DNA from: Nocardioides speluncae
GTDB lineage: Bacteria; Actinomycetota; Actinomycetes; Propionibacteriales; Nocardioidaceae
DNA: 64,000 nucleotides
NCBI RefSeq assembly: GCF_003121585.1
Contig: NZ_QEOO01000007.1
Coordinates: 1 to 64,000 of the forward strand
Reading direction: 5' to 3'
The notes beneath the pieces were generated by a model, which was not told the DNA's origin, ran no database searches, and worked only from the letters and a program-made list of their open reading frames with translations. Each line of letters opens with the position of its first letter. The stretch's first letter is position 1. This document shows positions 8,122 through 15,272 of this stretch, in pieces. Position numbers and translations under genes: made by a program.

Positions 8122-8898
8122 ATGGCCCTCATGTACGCCGTCGAGAGGCAGCAGGCCATCGCCGAACTGGTCGCCCAGCGAGGCAGGCTGTCGGTCAACG
8201 AGCTCGCCGAGGAGTACGGCGTGACCACCGAGACCGTCCGCCGGGACCTCGACGTACTCGAGCAGGCGGGCCTGCTCAAGCGGGTGCACGGCGGCGCCGT
8301 CCGGGCGCAGAGCGTGACCGCGCTCGAGCTCGCCCTGACCGAGCGGACGCGAGAGCACACCGGCGAGAAGGACCTGATCGCCAAGGCGGCGGTCGGGTTC
8401 CTGCCGCAGGCCAACGGCGCGATCATCCTCGACGCCGGCACCAGCACCGGCCGGCTGGCGGCGCTGCTGCCCGGCGACCGCCCGCTGACGGTGCTCACCA
8501 ACTCGGTGCCGATCGCGGCGCGGGTGGCCGGCTCGCAGACCATCGCGCTCAACCTGCTGCCCGGGCGGGTCCGACCGACCACCCAGGCGGCGGTCGGCGA
8601 GGAGATGGTCGCCGCATTGTCGGTGCTGCGTGCCGACGTCGCGTTCATGGGCACCAACGGCCTCTCGCTCGGCCACGGCCTCAGCACGCCGGACCCGAGC
8701 GAGGCGGCGGGGAAGAAGGCGATGATCGCCTCGGCCCACCGCGTCGTCGTACTCGCCGACTCCTCGAAGTTCGGGGTGGAGACGACGGTCCGGTTCGCCG
8801 CGCTGACCGACATCGACGTGGTGATCACCGACGCCGCGGCCCCCGAGGACCAGGTGGCGGCGCTCCGCGAGCTCGGCGTCGAGGTCGTTGTCGCCTGA
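8122..8898 (+). CDS. DeoR/GlpR-family transcriptional regulator of the PTS locus
   Basis: A 258-residue repressor with an N-terminal winged helix-turn-helix (RQQAIAELVAQRGRLSVNEL, TTETVRRDLDVLEQAGLLKR) and a C-terminal sugar-phosphate-sensing domain (DAGTSTGRLAALL, ADSSKFG). Such proteins usually repress phosphotransferase and sugar-phosphate genes and release DNA on binding a phosphorylated sugar intermediate. Position at the end of the PTS cluster makes the promoters at 3530-3618 and 4889-4932 likely targets. The ATG at 8131 is an equally good start; neither has a strong Shine-Dalgarno sequence. Confidence 0.92.
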   Translation: MALMYAVERQQAIAELVAQRGRLSVNELAEEYGVTTETVRRDLDVLEQAGLLKRVHGGAVRAQSVTALELALTERTREHTGEKDLIAKAAVGFLPQANGAIILDAGTSTGRLAALLPGDRPLTVLTNSVPIAARVAGSQTIALNLLPGRVRPTTQAAVGEEMVAALSVLRADVAFMGTNGLSLGHGLSTPDPSEAAGKKAMIASAHRVVVLADSSKFGVETTVRFAALTDIDVVITDAAAPEDQVAALRELGVEVVVA

Positions 8899-8909
8899 AC
8901 CACGCGCCC

Positions 8910-9072
8910 TAGTGGGTATCTCCGGAAGTTCGTCGGGGTCTGAGCGGCCAGGGCACGCACATCGCTGCGTTGTCGTCGGTCGACGGGCCACCGGCCCGCC
9001 TCCTTCCGACGCCTTGCGCTGCACGCACCCTGACCACTCATACCCACGAAGAACTTCCGGAGATACCCACTA
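8910..9072. repeat. Large intergenic palindromic element 2 (about 163 bp)
   Basis: The arms 8910-8931 and 9051-9072 are perfectly complementary over 22 bp (the right arm contains CTTCCGGAGATACCCACTA). The core near 8963-9020 reads GCGTTGTCGTCGGTCGACGG and GCCACCGGCCCGCC, almost identical to element 1. It lies between the convergent DeoR and phosphodiesterase genes and its right end supplies the TAG stop codon (9070-9072) of the latter, so it may serve as a bidirectional terminator. Confidence 0.85.
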
Positions 9073-10335
9073 GAGCCGGGACCTGCCCTCCCAGCCGGTC
9101 CGCGGCGCAGCGATGCCGAAGAACGCGCCGACCGTCGGGGCCACGTCGATCGTGCTGGCCCAGGCGGTCCGTACACCGTGGTCGACTCGCGGGTGCCCGC
9201 CAGAGAGGAAGAACGGGATCGGCCGGGTCGCGGGGTGGCCGTGGTTGCCAGGGATCGGGTTGTCCAGCAGGCCCGGGTCGCTGAACCGCCAGCCGGCCTT
9301 GCAGAAGACGACGACGTCGCCGCCGCGCGCGCCCAGCCGCAGCCATGAGGTGGCGGCGCGATCGTGTGCGGCGAGTACGCCGTCGTGGCTCATCGCCAGC
9401 CGGCGCATGGTGGCGATCGCCGCGGTCTTCTCGGAGGCGGAGCCAGTCCAGTAGACCAGGTCCGCACCGCCGTTGTCGGCGATCACATAGCGGCCAGCCA
9501 GCATCGGGTCCGCGTCGTAGAGCGGGGCCAGGCTGACCACCTTGTCGGGCGTGGACCAGTCCATCGAGTGGTCGGCGAGGACCACGATCAGCGAGTGCTG
9601 CCAGCGGCCGGTGGCCTTCAGCAGGTCCACGAACTTCTTGATCTCGTTGTCGACCCGGCCGAGCGCCGAGGTGCGGGCGGCGCGCAGTGTGGTCCCGGTG
9701 AGGTCCATGTGCCCCATCCGGTCGACCGAGCCGAGGTTGACGAACATGAAGTGCGGGTCGAACTGCTTCACCATCGCGGTCGCAGCGTCCATGGTGAACG
9801 CGTCCGGGGCGTGCCCGGAGATCGGCACGACCGGAAACGGCTCCCAGCGGTGGGTGGCGCGGGCGCTGAAGACGCCGTACAGGTACTCCTTCGACAGCAC
9901 CGTGCCGGTCGTCCGCCCGCTCCGGTTGACCTGCTCGATCAGCGTGGCGACCCTGACGTCGGAGGGCCGATCCATCTTCCGCACCGCGCGCAGACTGCGG
10001 TCGTAGATCTCGTTGGCGGGTACGCCGCTGCGGTCCGGCTTGACGCCGGTCATCATCATCACGTGATTCGGGAGCGTCTCGAATACCGGCAGCGACCTCG
10101 CCCGCGGGTACCACAGCCCGCGGTCGCGCAGCGCCTTGACGGTGGGCATCCGGCCGCCACCGATCTCGTCGGGCCGACAGCCGTCGATCACCAGCACGTA
10201 GGCTCGCCGCTTTGCCGCCGCCGCGGGTGCCGCGCCGGGCATCGACGAGAACATCAGCGCCGCGCCGCCGGCGCCGGCCACCTTCAGGACGGTACGGCGG
10301 TCCAGCCGGCGGCGTACCGCCTCGGTCTCGCTCAT
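9070..10335 (-). CDS. Tat-exported alkaline phosphatase-superfamily phosphodiesterase
   Basis: A 421-residue secreted enzyme of the nucleotide pyrophosphatase/phosphodiesterase type. The N-terminus has a twin-arginine motif (LDRRTVLKVAG) and a hydrophobic stretch. Metal-binding motifs of the alkaline phosphatase fold follow: VIDGCRPDE near residue 50, the nucleophile region ETLPNHVMMMTG with Thr/Asn, DPHFMFVNLGSVDRMGHM near 185, LADHSMDW near 235, and GNHGHP near 370. It should hydrolyse phosphodiester or phosphomonoester bonds outside the cell. The start overlaps the phoD stop by four bases, so the two are co-translated. The stop codon lies in palindromic element 2. Confidence 0.85.
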   Translation of the reverse strand: MSETEAVRRRLDRRTVLKVAGAGGAALMFSSMPGAAPAAAAKRRAYVLVIDGCRPDEIGGGRMPTVKALRDRGLWYPRARSLPVFETLPNHVMMMTGVKPDRSGVPANEIYDRSLRAVRKMDRPSDVRVATLIEQVNRSGRTTGTVLSKEYLYGVFSARATHRWEPFPVVPISGHAPDAFTMDAATAMVKQFDPHFMFVNLGSVDRMGHMDLTGTTLRAARTSALGRVDNEIKKFVDLLKATGRWQHSLIVVLADHSMDWSTPDKVVSLAPLYDADPMLAGRYVIADNGGADLVYWTGSASEKTAAIATMRRLAMSHDGVLAAHDRAATSWLRLGARGGDVVVFCKAGWRFSDPGLLDNPIPGNHGHPATRPIPFFLSGGHPRVDHGVRTAWASTIDVAPTVGAFFGIAAPRTGWEGRSRL

Positions 10336-12017
10336 CCCGCGCTCACCGGCCTCGAGACCGGGTGCACCTTCTGGGTGCCGGTGGCCGTGGCCCAGGACGC
10401 GGTCCAGGTCGCGCCCGCCGTCCGGCTGGTGCGGTCACCGACCACGTAGTAGTCCATCTGCGCGCGGCGCGCGGTGAGGTCGAGGATCGAGAAGCCGTGG
10501 TCGTCGAAGTTGAGGTACTTCACGTGCCGGTTGGCCGCGGTGAGGATGCCCTCGACCGCGAGGCTGGCGGTACGCCGCGGCGCACCGAGGATGTCCTTGA
10601 GGTTGTTCGACGTCACCGAGGTGGTCACGAACTCCACACCGACGGTCTGGGTGAGCGGGTAGAGCGCCTTGTCCGCCGGCAGCTCGGCCGCCCACGCGGA
10701 GTGGATGTCGCCGGTGACGAAGACGGTGTTCTCAACACCGTGGTCGCGCAGGTGCCTGAAGATCTGCCGGCGGTCGTGGGTGTAGCCGTCCCACTGGTCG
10801 ACGTTGTACGGCGCCCCGTCGGCGGGCAGCAGCCCGGTGACGTCGTTGACCGGGTCGATCAGGTCGGCCGGCAGCCCGCCGAGGGTGATCGGGGTGATCA
10901 TCACCGGGTTGCCGACCACCTTCCACAGCGCGCGGTGCTGGCTCAGCGACGTCTTCAGCCAGGCCAGCTGAACGTCACCGGCGATGGACCGGTCGGGATC
11001 GGACACCGAGCCGTCGACCAGCGGGTACGCCGCCTGCTTGCTGCGGTAGGTCCGCAGATCGAGCATGCTCAGCTCGGCGAGCTTGCCGAACCGCAGCCGG
11101 CGGAACAGCCGGGTGCCGTCGCCGGGCGCCGCCGTACCGTTCATCCGCACCGGCATCCACTCGTCGTACGCGCGGTGCGCCCGCGCCCGCCGGGCGCTCC
11201 AGACGCCCTCGGCCGGCTGGTGGTTCTCGGCGCCGCCACTCCACGCGTCGTTGGCGGACTCGTGGTCGTCCCAGGTCACGATGAACGGGTAGCGCGCGTG
11301 CAGGCTCTGCAGGTCGGCGTCCCGCTTGTACTGCGCGTGCCGGCGCCGGTAGTCGGCCAGCGAGATCATCTCGTGGGCCGGCACGTGGCGCCGTACGTCG
11401 ACGTTGCCCTGGCCGTAGCCGTACTCGCCGGGGCCGTACTCGTAGAGGTAGTCGCCGAGGTGCAGGATCGCGTGCAGGTCGTCGCGCTTGGCGAGGTGCC
11501 GGTAGGCGCTGAACCAGCCGGCCTGCAGGTTGGCGCAGGACACCACGCCGAACCTGACGTTGGCCGGGCTGGCGTCGGTCGCCGGTGCGGTGCGGGTCCG
11601 GCCGACCCGGCTGGAGACGCCGCGGTAGCGGAACCGGTAGTAGTACCAGCGCGCGGGCGCCAGCCCGGTCGCGTCGACCTTGATCGTGTGGTCGCGGCGC
11701 GGCCCGGTCTGCCAGCTCCCTTGGCTCACGACGTGCCGGAACGCCTGGTCAGTGGCGACCTGCCAGGTGCCGTGCGCGCCCGGCCCCTGGCCCGAGCCCG
11801 GCGTCGCGGCCGCGGTCGGGGTCAGCCGGGTCCACAGGACCACGGCGTGCGGGAGCGGGTCGCCCGAGGCGACGCCGTGCTTGAAGTAGCGGTTGGCCGC
11901 GGCCTCGGTCGGCGACTGGGCCGCACCGGTCAGCGCGAGCGCCCCCGCAGCGGCGCCGCCGGCGAGTACGGCGCGGCGCGGGAAGGTTCCATCGGTGAGG
12001 GCAGGGGAGTCGGTCAC
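10332..12017 (-). CDS. phoD: Alkaline phosphatase D (PhoD)
   Basis: A 561-residue Tat substrate (PRRAVLAGGAAAGALAL at residues 13-30) of the calcium/iron-dependent PhoD family, which releases phosphate from mono- and diesters in the cell envelope. Visible motifs include SGDPLPHAVVLWTRL, VSCAN, HLGDYLYEYG, TWDDHESANDAW and VTGDIHSAW, which hold the metal ligands. It begins with ATG at 12017. It is the first gene of a two-gene operon with the phosphodiesterase, and phosphate-starvation control is expected from the family, though I do not see a clear PHO box in the 88 bp upstream. Confidence 0.95.
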   Translation of the reverse strand: MTDSPALTDGTFPRRAVLAGGAAAGALALTGAAQSPTEAAANRYFKHGVASGDPLPHAVVLWTRLTPTAAATPGSGQGPGAHGTWQVATDQAFRHVVSQGSWQTGPRRDHTIKVDATGLAPARWYYYRFRYRGVSSRVGRTRTAPATDASPANVRFGVVSCANLQAGWFSAYRHLAKRDDLHAILHLGDYLYEYGPGEYGYGQGNVDVRRHVPAHEMISLADYRRRHAQYKRDADLQSLHARYPFIVTWDDHESANDAWSGGAENHQPAEGVWSARRARAHRAYDEWMPVRMNGTAAPGDGTRLFRRLRFGKLAELSMLDLRTYRSKQAAYPLVDGSVSDPDRSIAGDVQLAWLKTSLSQHRALWKVVGNPVMITPITLGGLPADLIDPVNDVTGLLPADGAPYNVDQWDGYTHDRRQIFRHLRDHGVENTVFVTGDIHSAWAAELPADKALYPLTQTVGVEFVTTSVTSNNLKDILGAPRRTASLAVEGILTAANRHVKYLNFDDHGFSILDLTARRAQMDYYVVGDRTSRTAGATWTASWATATGTQKVHPVSRPVSAG

Positions 12018-12050
12018 ACCCGGTCAACGGCCGGCGACTCAGATCGTGAC

Positions 12051-12079
12051 GACTCCCCAGCCGTTGTGCATGGGGAGTT
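12051..12079 (-). terminator. Hairpin after lexA
   Basis: GACTCCCCA (12051-12059) and TGGGGAGTT (12071-12079) pair across an 11-base loop. The hairpin lies between lexA and phoD, 26 bases beyond the lexA stop codon on the minus strand, and could separate the two transcripts. There is no U-tract. Confidence 0.5.
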
Positions 12080-12104
12080 CACACGTCGTTACCGCTGGTT
12101 GGGC

Positions 12105-12845
12105 CTACATCCTCCGAAGCACCGCGGTGACCTTGCCGAGGATGGTCGCGTTGGTGCCGTCGATCGGGTCGTAGGACTCGTTGTGGGGCAGCAGCCAGAC
12201 CTTGCCGTCCTTGCGCTGGAAGGTCTTGACGGTCGCCTCGCCCTCGATCATCGCGGCCACGATCTCGCCGTTCACCGCGGTCGGCTGCTGGCGGACCACG
12301 ACGTAGTCGCCGCTGCAGATCGCGGCGTCGATCATCGAGTCGCCGGAGACCTCCAGCAGGAACAGGGTGCCCTCGCCCACCAGCGTCTTCGGCAGCGGGA
12401 AGATGTCCTCCACGCGCTCCTCGGCCAGGATCGGGCCGCCGGCGGCGATCCGGCCGACCACCGGGACGTACGCCGCCTCCGGCCGTGCGTCGCCGACACC
12501 GGTCTCGTCGAACGACGGCTCGTCGGCCGCTGAGATCGAGCGCCGGGCCGCCATCACCTCGGGCAGGAACACCTCGATCGCGCGCGGGCGGTTGGGGTCG
12601 CGCTTGAGGAAGCCCTTCTCCTCCAGCGTCTTCAGCTGGTGGGCGACCGACGATGAGCTGGTCAGCCCGACCAGCTCGCCGATCTCGCGCATGCTCGGCG
12701 GGAACCCGCGGTGCTCGATGGAGTCACGGATGACGTTGAGGACGCGCTGCTGGCGCGGGGTCAGCCCGGTCGCGTCCGGTGGCCCGTCCGGCAGCTCGCT
12801 CACCTTGGCACGCTCGTCGTCGCCGCTGGACCTGGTCGATGCCAT
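12105..12845 (-). CDS. lexA: SOS repressor LexA
   Basis: LexA represses DNA-damage genes and cleaves itself when RecA filaments form. The 246-residue protein has the N-terminal winged helix ([31 protein letters not shown]), the Ala-Gly self-cleavage site ([14 protein letters not shown]), the catalytic serine ([12 protein letters not shown]) and lysine (GEATVKTF). The ATG at 12845 is chosen: upstream residues in the longer frame are cysteine-rich and unlike LexA. The 316-bp divergent region to the LysM gene holds three LexA boxes, so lexA is autoregulated. Confidence 0.97.
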   Translation of the reverse strand: MASTRSSGDDERAKVSELPDGPPDATGLTPRQQRVLNVIRDSIEHRGFPPSMREIGELVGLTSSSSVAHQLKTLEEKGFLKRDPNRPRAIEVFLPEVMAARRSISAADEPSFDETGVGDARPEAAYVPVVGRIAAGGPILAEERVEDIFPLPKTLVGEGTLFLLEVSGDSMIDAAICSGDYVVVRQQPTAVNGEIVAAMIEGEATVKTFQRKDGKVWLLPHNESYDPIDGTNATILGKVTAVLRRM

Positions 12846-12933
12846 CGAATGCTCCGTCTCGCCGATGTGAAGGGCCTGTGCTTGTGGCTGAAGTTTGTGA
12901 CAGTCACACGCTAGCCCTGTACACCGGTGTTCT

Positions 12934-12949
12934 TCAAACACCTGTTCGA
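12934..12949. promoter_or_regulatory. LexA box 1
   Basis: TCAAAC-ACCT-GTTCGA matches TCGAAC-N4-GTTCGA with one mismatch. It lies about 90 bp upstream of the lexA start. An overlapping second palindrome (TCGAAC at 12946) is weaker. Confidence 0.75.
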
Positions 12950-12994
12950 ACACGCGTGTCGCGGGCCCATCTTCCCCGGCACGCGCGCGACACC

Positions 12995-13010
12995 TCGAAC
13001 ATTTGTTCGC
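12995..13010. promoter_or_regulatory. LexA box 2
   Basis: TCGAAC-ATTT-GTTCGC matches the consensus with a single difference at the last base and retains the complete GAAC-N4-GTTC core. It lies midway between lexA and the LysM gene and is the best box in the window. Confidence 0.88.
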
Positions 13011-13062
13011 TCGGGACTTGATTCGGTTCGAACAGATGATCTAACGTCGTACATGTGTTCGA

Positions 13063-13078
13063 TCGAACGTCTGCTCGA
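13063..13078. promoter_or_regulatory. LexA box 3
   Basis: TCGAAC-GTCT-GCTCGA has one core mismatch (GCTC instead of GTTC). It lies about 85 bp before the LysM gene start. Confidence 0.65.
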
Positions 13079-13161
13079 TCGGCTCGACCGGCAGAACTGT
13101 CGGTGGTGGCCGGTAGACATTCGATCAGCGCAAGAGGCGCCACCTTCCCCGAGGAGTCCCG

Positions 13162-13512
13162 ATGAGCACGATCACCGCCAGCCCGAGTGTGTACGCCGCC
13201 AAGTCTCGCCCCGCTCCGCGCGGCGGCCAGGTGCGGCTGACGCGACGTGGCCGGTTGGTCGTGTTCGCCTTCGCGCTTGCGGTCGTGCTCGCGTTGGCGG
13301 TGCTCTGGGGGCAGCCGACCATCGCGACCGAGCGGCCGCAGGAGACGCGGACCGTAACTGTGGCTCCGGGCGAGACCCTCTGGGGCATCGCCGCGGAGGT
13401 GGCCGAGCCGGGCGAGACCCGGTCGATGGTGGAGCAGATCCGCCGCCTCAACGATCTCGACTCGGCGATGGTGCTCGCCGGTCAGCGACTCAGGGTGCCG
13501 GTCACCGACTGA
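13162..13512 (+). CDS. SOS-associated LysM membrane protein (candidate division inhibitor)
   Basis: A 116-residue protein with a basic N-terminus, one membrane segment (about residues 33-50, VVFAFALAVVLALAVLW) and a C-terminal LysM peptidoglycan-binding domain (TVTVAPGETLWGIAAEVA ... VLAGQRLRVPV). Genes in this position, divergent from lexA, encode SOS-induced cell-division suppressors: YneA in Bacillus, Rv2719c/ChiZ in Mycobacterium and DivS in Corynebacterium. By synteny and LexA boxes I infer the same job here; no catalytic hydrolase domain is present. A Shine-Dalgarno sequence (gaggag) precedes the ATG. Confidence 0.85.
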   Translation: MSTITASPSVYAAKSRPAPRGGQVRLTRRGRLVVFAFALAVVLALAVLWGQPTIATERPQETRTVTVAPGETLWGIAAEVAEPGETRSMVEQIRRLNDLDSAMVLAGQRLRVPVTD

Positions 13513-13586
13513 GGCTGTATCCAAAGTTCTGGCACAAGACTCCCGCAGGCCGCCTCGACCCCGGCCGGCGGGCTGTTGGGGAAGCG

Positions 13587-13617
13587 AAGGGCGGGCCGCC
13601 TCAGGCGGCCCGCCCTT
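13587..13617. terminator. Strong hairpin terminator
   Basis: AAGGGCGGGCCGCCT and AGGCGGCCCGCCCTT pair perfectly around a one-base centre. It lies between the convergent LysM and 124-residue membrane protein genes and can serve both. Confidence 0.85.
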
Positions 13618-13636
13618 CCGTATGTGCTTGGCTGCG

Positions 13637-14011
13637 TCAGCTGGCGCGGCGGCGACCGCCCTGTGGCGGGACCGCGGGGAGGTTGGCGGTGGTGTCGCCG
13701 CTGAAGTCGGTGGTGTAGTCCGGCGCGGGTCGCTCGATCAGTCCCAGCGCCCGCAGGAGCCGGGCGATCAGCATCAGGCCGGTGAACAGGCAGGCCACGG
13801 CGCCCAGCGAAGCGGTGCCGAGGTAGATCCAGGAGGCGTCGTCGCCGCCGCGCGCGGTGCTGCCGAACTCGATCGCGGCCCAGACCAGGTATCCCCAGGC
13901 GGCCACGCAGAGCACGACCGCAGTGGCGAGTACGAAGGTGGCCGGGCGCAGCTTCGGCTTCTGCTTGGCGGCGCGCCGAGCCCCCGCTCGCTTGCCAGCC
14001 CCGTGTGCCAC
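13637..14011 (-). CDS. Small membrane protein of unknown function
   Basis: A 124-residue protein with a lysine/arginine-rich start, two predicted membrane segments (about residues 24-46, FVLATAVVLCVAAWGYLVWA, and 62-85, YLGTASLGAVACLFTGLMLI) and a proline-rich hydrophilic tail. I do not recognise a named family. The start is GTG at 14011. It faces the LysM gene and is divergent from nrdR across a long regulatory gap; neither neighbour reveals its role. Confidence 0.75.
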   Translation of the reverse strand: MAHGAGKRAGARRAAKQKPKLRPATFVLATAVVLCVAAWGYLVWAAIEFGSTARGGDDASWIYLGTASLGAVACLFTGLMLIARLLRALGLIERPAPDYTTDFSGDTTANLPAVPPQGGRRRAS

Positions 14012-14081
14012 CGGGCCATTGTGACCGACAGCGTCAACCTGGGTGAACAGTGGCTGTCAGAGCGGGCCTGTCGGCGGCGGC

Positions 14082-14125
14082 GTCGAGCCGATGTCGAGCC
14101 GATGTCGAGCCGATGTCGAGCCGAT
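14082..14125. repeat. Four tandem 11-bp repeats
   Basis: The unit GTCGAGCCGAT is repeated four times without change, followed by a partial copy (GCCGACG). It is intergenic, about 70 bp after the start of the membrane protein gene on the other strand. Perfect identity suggests a young, slippage-prone array. Confidence 0.85.
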
Positions 14126-14276
14126 GCCGACGTGCCCGCGACATGCCGGCGACACGCCCGGTGCCGGACCGCTTTGTCGGCCCTGACCTGGGCATTTGCG
14201 GGCCGCTCCCGGCAAGTTGGAGATTCCTTGTTTCCACTAGTTGCGTACCGTCGCGCCTCGGCGTACGGTTACCACT

Positions 14277-14316
14277 ACATCTAGTAGTTACACCGTTGTA
14301 GTTATCCACATCTAGT
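14277..14316. promoter_or_regulatory. Two candidate NrdR boxes
   Basis: The word ACATCTAGT occurs at 14277-14285 and again at 14308-14316, a distance of 31 bp or three helical turns; the first is part of the palindrome ACTACATCTAGTAGT. NrdR boxes typically come as two such sites about 31 bp apart. Related CTAGTTG words flank the pair. The site lies about 235 bp upstream of nrdR, suggesting that nrdR and nrdJ are repressed by NrdR. Confidence 0.7.
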
Positions 14317-14550
14317 TCCACAGATGTCGGCTAGTTGCACACAGGAAGCCGCTGGTTGTCCCCAGGTGATCCACAACCAACCCGTTTCAAGCAGCCCCGC
14401 GAGGGGTGTGGCGGAGCCTTGCTTCCGGCCGCTCCTTACCCGGCTCTGACGGGCACAAATTGTCGGTGCCTGGTGTTGAACTAGAGACGTGACAGACACC
14501 GCTGGCCGGGCGCGACGAGCCCGGCGGACGACGAAGGAGGAGTGGCCCGG

Positions 14551-15144
14551 ATGCACTGTCCCTACTGCCGCAACTCCGACACCCGCGTCCTCGACAGCCG
14601 GGTCGCCGAGGACGGCGGCCAGATCCGCCGGCGGCGTACCTGCCAGGCGTGCGGCAAGCGGTTCAGCACCGTCGAGCAGATGCAGCTGACGGTGCTCAAG
14701 CGGTCCGGCGCGACCGAGCCGTTCACCCGCGAGAAGGCGATCGCCGGGGTGCGGAAGGCGTGCAAGGGCCGGCCGGTGACCGAGGATGAGCTCGCCTGCC
14801 TCGGCCAGAAGGTCGAGGATGCGCTGCGCAGCGTGGGCTGGGCGGAGGTGCCCACTCACGAGGTGGGGCTGGCGATCCTCGGACCGCTGCGAGAACTCGA
14901 CGAGGTGGCCTACCTCCGCTTCGCGAGCGTCTACCGGGCTTTCGAGTCCGCCGATGACTTCGAGGCCGAGATCGCCGTTCTCCGAGCCGAGCGAGGAGAA
15001 GGAAGTCCGGTGGTTGAGGCGCCCGACGCGTCAGCGGCGGGCCTCGAAACCCTCCGCGCGGAGCGTGATGCGGTCCCCCTCTCCCTGGTCGATGGAGCAA
15101 GCCAGGGATCCGCGCGTGACCCGGAGCGGGTCGCGAGCGGATAA
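14551..15144 (+). CDS. nrdR: Transcriptional repressor NrdR with an unusual C-terminal tail
   Basis: NrdR senses ATP/dATP through an ATP-cone and represses ribonucleotide reductase genes. The zinc ribbon (CPYC ... CQACGKRF) and the ATP-cone ([21 protein letters not shown] ... [11 protein letters not shown]) are complete by about residue 135. The ATG at 14551 is chosen because aaggagg is ten bases before it. At 197 residues the protein is some 40 longer than usual: the tail begins at a variant of the dispersed palindromic repeat (15009-15051) and looks like repeat-derived sequence read in frame. It is followed after 128 bp by nrdJ. Confidence 0.93.
   Translation: MHCPYCRNSDTRVLDSRVAEDGGQIRRRRTCQACGKRFSTVEQMQLTVLKRSGATEPFTREKAIAGVRKACKGRPVTEDELACLGQKVEDALRSVGWAEVPTHEVGLAILGPLRELDEVAYLRFASVYRAFESADDFEAEIAVLRAERGEGSPVVEAPDASAAGLETLRAERDAVPLSLVDGASQGSARDPERVASG
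15009..15051 (+). repeat. Dispersed palindromic repeat, variant copy F (in nrdR tail)
   Basis: The ends GGTGGTTGAGG and CCTCGAAACC match the other copies, but the centre (CGCCCGACGCGTCAGCGGCGGG) is different and itself partly self-complementary. It begins just after the conserved ATP-cone of NrdR and is translated in frame as part of a C-terminal extension. A second hairpin (ATCCGCGCGTGACCC with GGGTCGCGAGCGGAT, 15108-15142) follows within the tail. Confidence 0.65.
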
Positions 15145-15153
15145 CACAGACCG

Positions 15154-15185
15154 CCCGGCACGCCGTGGGGAAGCGGCGTGCCGGG
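15154..15185 (+). terminator. Hairpin between nrdR and nrdJ
   Basis: CCCGGCACGCCG and CGGCGTGCCGGG form a perfect 12-bp stem with an 8-base loop, nine bases after the nrdR stop codon. Without a U-tract it may be an attenuator or RNA-stability element that sets nrdJ level relative to nrdR. Confidence 0.65.
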
Positions 15186-15272
15186 TGCTCCACCCCACAG
15201 CAGAGGCAACACCAGTAGTACGCAGGGTCGACGAAGAGCAGTTCACAGCGGGACCACTACGGAGGAGAGTCC

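Larger units (their letters stand above)
12846..13161. promoter_or_regulatory. lexA / LysM divergent SOS control region
   Basis: This 316-bp gap has no gene of its own. It carries three palindromes matching the actinobacterial LexA box at 12934-12949, 12995-13010 and 13063-13078, listed separately. The first is closest to lexA and the last closest to the LysM gene, consistent with shared SOS control in both directions. Confidence 0.8.
14012..14550. other. 539-bp gap before nrdR
   Basis: No gene is seen. The gap contains a four-unit 11-bp tandem repeat (14082-14125), a lower-GC stretch with two NrdR-box-like sites 31 bp apart (14277 and 14308), and the leader of nrdR with its Shine-Dalgarno sequence (aaggagg, 14534-14540). 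I looked for the conserved elements of a cobalamin riboswitch, which could be relevant to the B12-dependent reductase downstream, and did not find them. Confidence 0.6.

Noticed and set aside
7948-9072. Insertion sequence or composite transposon bounded by the two palindromic elements
   Set aside because: The elements' ends differ from each other and only a DeoR regulator lies between them; no transposase.
10212-12533. Long plus-strand frame opposite phoD and lexA
   Set aside because: Same shadow-type composition; phoD and lexA on the other strand explain the region.
12846-12953. Extended lexA start 36 residues further upstream
   Set aside because: The added sequence is cysteine-rich, not LexA-like, and would run over LexA box 1 (12934-12949).
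14321-15272. Cobalamin riboswitch controlling nrdJ
   Set aside because: The gap before nrdJ is only 128 bp and neither it nor the nrdR leader shows the conserved B12-box pattern.
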